A stretch of DNA of 64,000 bases from the NCBI GenBank assembly GCA_036937835.1, contig CM072881.1, forward strand, positions 538,501-602,500. Reading direction: 5' to 3'. Numbering within the stretch: position 1 is the stretch's first letter; every line of letters begins with the position of its first letter. Below, one piece after another: positions 62,432 to 64,000 of the stretch. Both the position numbers and the translations under genes were made by a program. The notes beneath the pieces are model-generated. The model searched no databases. It saw nothing but the letters and a program-made list of their open reading frames with translations, and was not told the origin of the DNA. The stretch is from Pampus argenteus (lineage: Eukaryota > Chordata > Actinopteri > Scombriformes > Stromateidae).

Positions 62432-63299
62432 GTTGAGTCACCAGGACTGTTGTTGCACTGAAGCACAAAAGTAACCCTCTTTGTCTTCCTTTATATCTTT
62501 CTTTCTATCAGTGTGTCTTTCTTTTATTTCCTGTCATTCTCACCTGGCCTTCATTCCTTCACCCCCCCTTTGATTCAATCTACCTTCTATAATTTCTTTA
62601 CAGTCAACTGTAACAGGAGAGTAATCATGGATTCTCAGATCAGTCAGGAATGACATAGTTCAGTGTCACAGCTCTATGGCAACACAACAAATATGCTTGA
62701 GACTGTAGAGCGCCAGAAAAACTCAGTTTGTGATTAATTTTCTCATGTACTGGGATGGTTTTACAGATGGCAAATGGCATAAAAAAGGCAAAGTGGGCAG
62801 AATACTCCACTAGTGATGATTTACAAATCCTCTTAAAGGAAGTAAGTGAAATGATCTAACTTCATGGACTGATGTCCTTTTTGGACACCGCCTTTCTGAA
62901 TTAAAGTTATGCTGGTTCTCCTTTTTACTACATTATGGAATGAAATGTATGCATCAGAAATGGGGAGAAAAAACACTGGAACTTCCAGTAGTTTGTTCAG
63001 AAAAGATCATATAGTCTTGTTAGCATTAGTCTCTGAAAACTATGTACACATATACTGAGTGTGTGTCTGTACATCATTGTAGGCTAATAATAAGGTGCAT
63101 AAGGTGTTAATTCTGCATTCATAGTTTCTACATTAGCACAGTCACCATGGACTAAGGTGAACAATAGTTTGTGGGAAAAAATCCTGGACTGTACAAAGTA
63201 GTCCAGTCATATTGTAGCAAAGATCTCCTCTTAATATTTCCTACAGTGGTTAAAGACAGCGATACATGCATGTGTCTTTATCTATTCAGGATGTGAGAT

Positions 63300-63385
63300 G
63301 AGATGAGAGATGAGATTCAACTTTATTGTCATTGTGCAGAGTACGAGTACAGAGACAACGAAATGCAGTGGAGCTTCAGACTAAA
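63300..63385 (-). repeat. 3' end of a non-LTR retroelement, minus strand
   Basis: The minus strand reads CATTTCGTTGTCTCTGTACT, GCACAATGACAATAAAGTTG and then (AATCTCATCT)-type repeats. I recognise this as a common 3' terminus of a fish retroelement ending in pentamer repeats. The family name is not certain. Confidence 0.5.
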
Positions 63386-63654
63386 AGCATTTGCATATAC
63401 ATCTTGTCTAATTAACCATAGGAACTTTGTGAGGATGCATATATGAATCTAGCATGAATAAGGAATTCTTGAAGTGTTTCCAAGGTTGCAGACATGTGTG
63501 AGTGAGGCAGCTGTGTGCTGTTTTCACTGTTACCCCTTTCAGCTCTCACTGCAAGACACAGCTTGCCATTGTTGACTATCACTGGAGGTTTTTACGACAT
63601 ACTTTGGTTCAGGGGTATTCTGATCAAGTAATTTCATGTAGGTGCGCATTGAAA

Positions 63655-63671
63655 CACACACACACACACAT
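63655..63671. repeat. (CA)n microsatellite
   Basis: Eight CA units near the right end of the window. Confidence 0.9.
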
Positions 63672-64000
63672 GCAGTCATATAGACACACACAATCCTTTG
63701 TAATAATAGAAGTCCATCATTAATAATACCTCTATTGAGTGATGGCTTTCATATGGATACTATGACTGTACCATTCCAGTGTTATTTCCAAGCCAGCCGC
63801 AAATGCACAAGATGAGTTTAATGCCTTCACAGTTCCACTAAAAATGGATGTAATTATGGTAGGACCTTTCTGGCCCTGTCTGTGCCTATGTACAGTTCCC
63901 CACACTTGAATATCTGATATTTGGACAGTGAAGGATGACAGTGGCTGTTCCCATGGTCACACCATGTTACTCTTTCCAATAACAATGGTAGAGATTAATG

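Overview
This is vertebrate nuclear DNA, almost certainly from a ray-finned (percomorph-type) fish. It shows spliced host genes with GT-AG introns, dense (CA)n, (CTAT)n and (TTTC)n microsatellites, and a typical teleost transposon mix: L2 and CR1/Rex1-like LINEs, BEL/Pao, Tc1, hAT, pogo-like elements and a tRNA-derived SINE. All exon boundaries were read by hand from splice signals and from homology I recognise. No database search was run.

Host genes. (1) A complete STAT5 gene lies on the minus strand, with ATG at 49355 and stop at 3882. I could place 18 coding exons. Their lengths sum to 2361 nt (786 codons plus stop), close to mammalian STAT5B (787 aa). All junctions keep frame, the SH2 arginine falls at residue 619 and the activating tyrosine at 699. 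The C-terminus is STAT5B-like, so I use stat5b, though which teleost ohnolog it is remains open. (2) The last coding exon of cavin1 (PTRF) lies at 54861-55739, also on the minus strand. Its first exon must lie beyond 64000, so 55740-64000 is read as cavin1 intron. STAT5 and CAVIN1 belong to one syntenic block in mammals, which supports both calls; no stat3 is visible between them here.

Layout. 1-3.9 kb: stat5b 3' UTR and flank. 3.9-49.4 kb: stat5b, with introns filled by transposons. The main ones are a hAT containing a pogo-like insertion (5.3-6.4 kb), an L2 with an open reverse-transcriptase frame (8.1-10.7 kb), a decayed L2 (11.6-13.3 kb), two CR1/Rex1-like LINEs (14.4-17.4 and 29.4-32.2 kb), a broken BEL/Pao element (19.0-22.5 kb), a second pogo-like element (24.4-25.3 kb), a three-level nest of L2, Tc1 and hAT plus another Tc1 (35.5-39.5 kb), a further Tc1 (42.9-43.9 kb) and a ZBED-type hAT with perfect 8-bp target duplications (45.8-48.9 kb). 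49.4-54.9 kb: stat5b 5' region and intergenic DNA. 54.9-64 kb: cavin1 exon and intron, with simple repeats and LINE scraps.

How it works together. STAT5 is a cytokine-activated transcription factor (JAK-STAT pathway), and cavin-1 is the coat protein that stabilises caveolae. They are neighbours by ancestry; nothing in the sequence shows a joint function. I found no clearly novel biological system. The items most worth a second look are the nested insertions with readable order, inverted L2 3' ends flanking stat5b exons 8-9, the expanded 11-residue repeats of cavin-1, a LINE scrap flanked by a 68-bp direct repeat, and a palindrome shared by both pogo-like copies.
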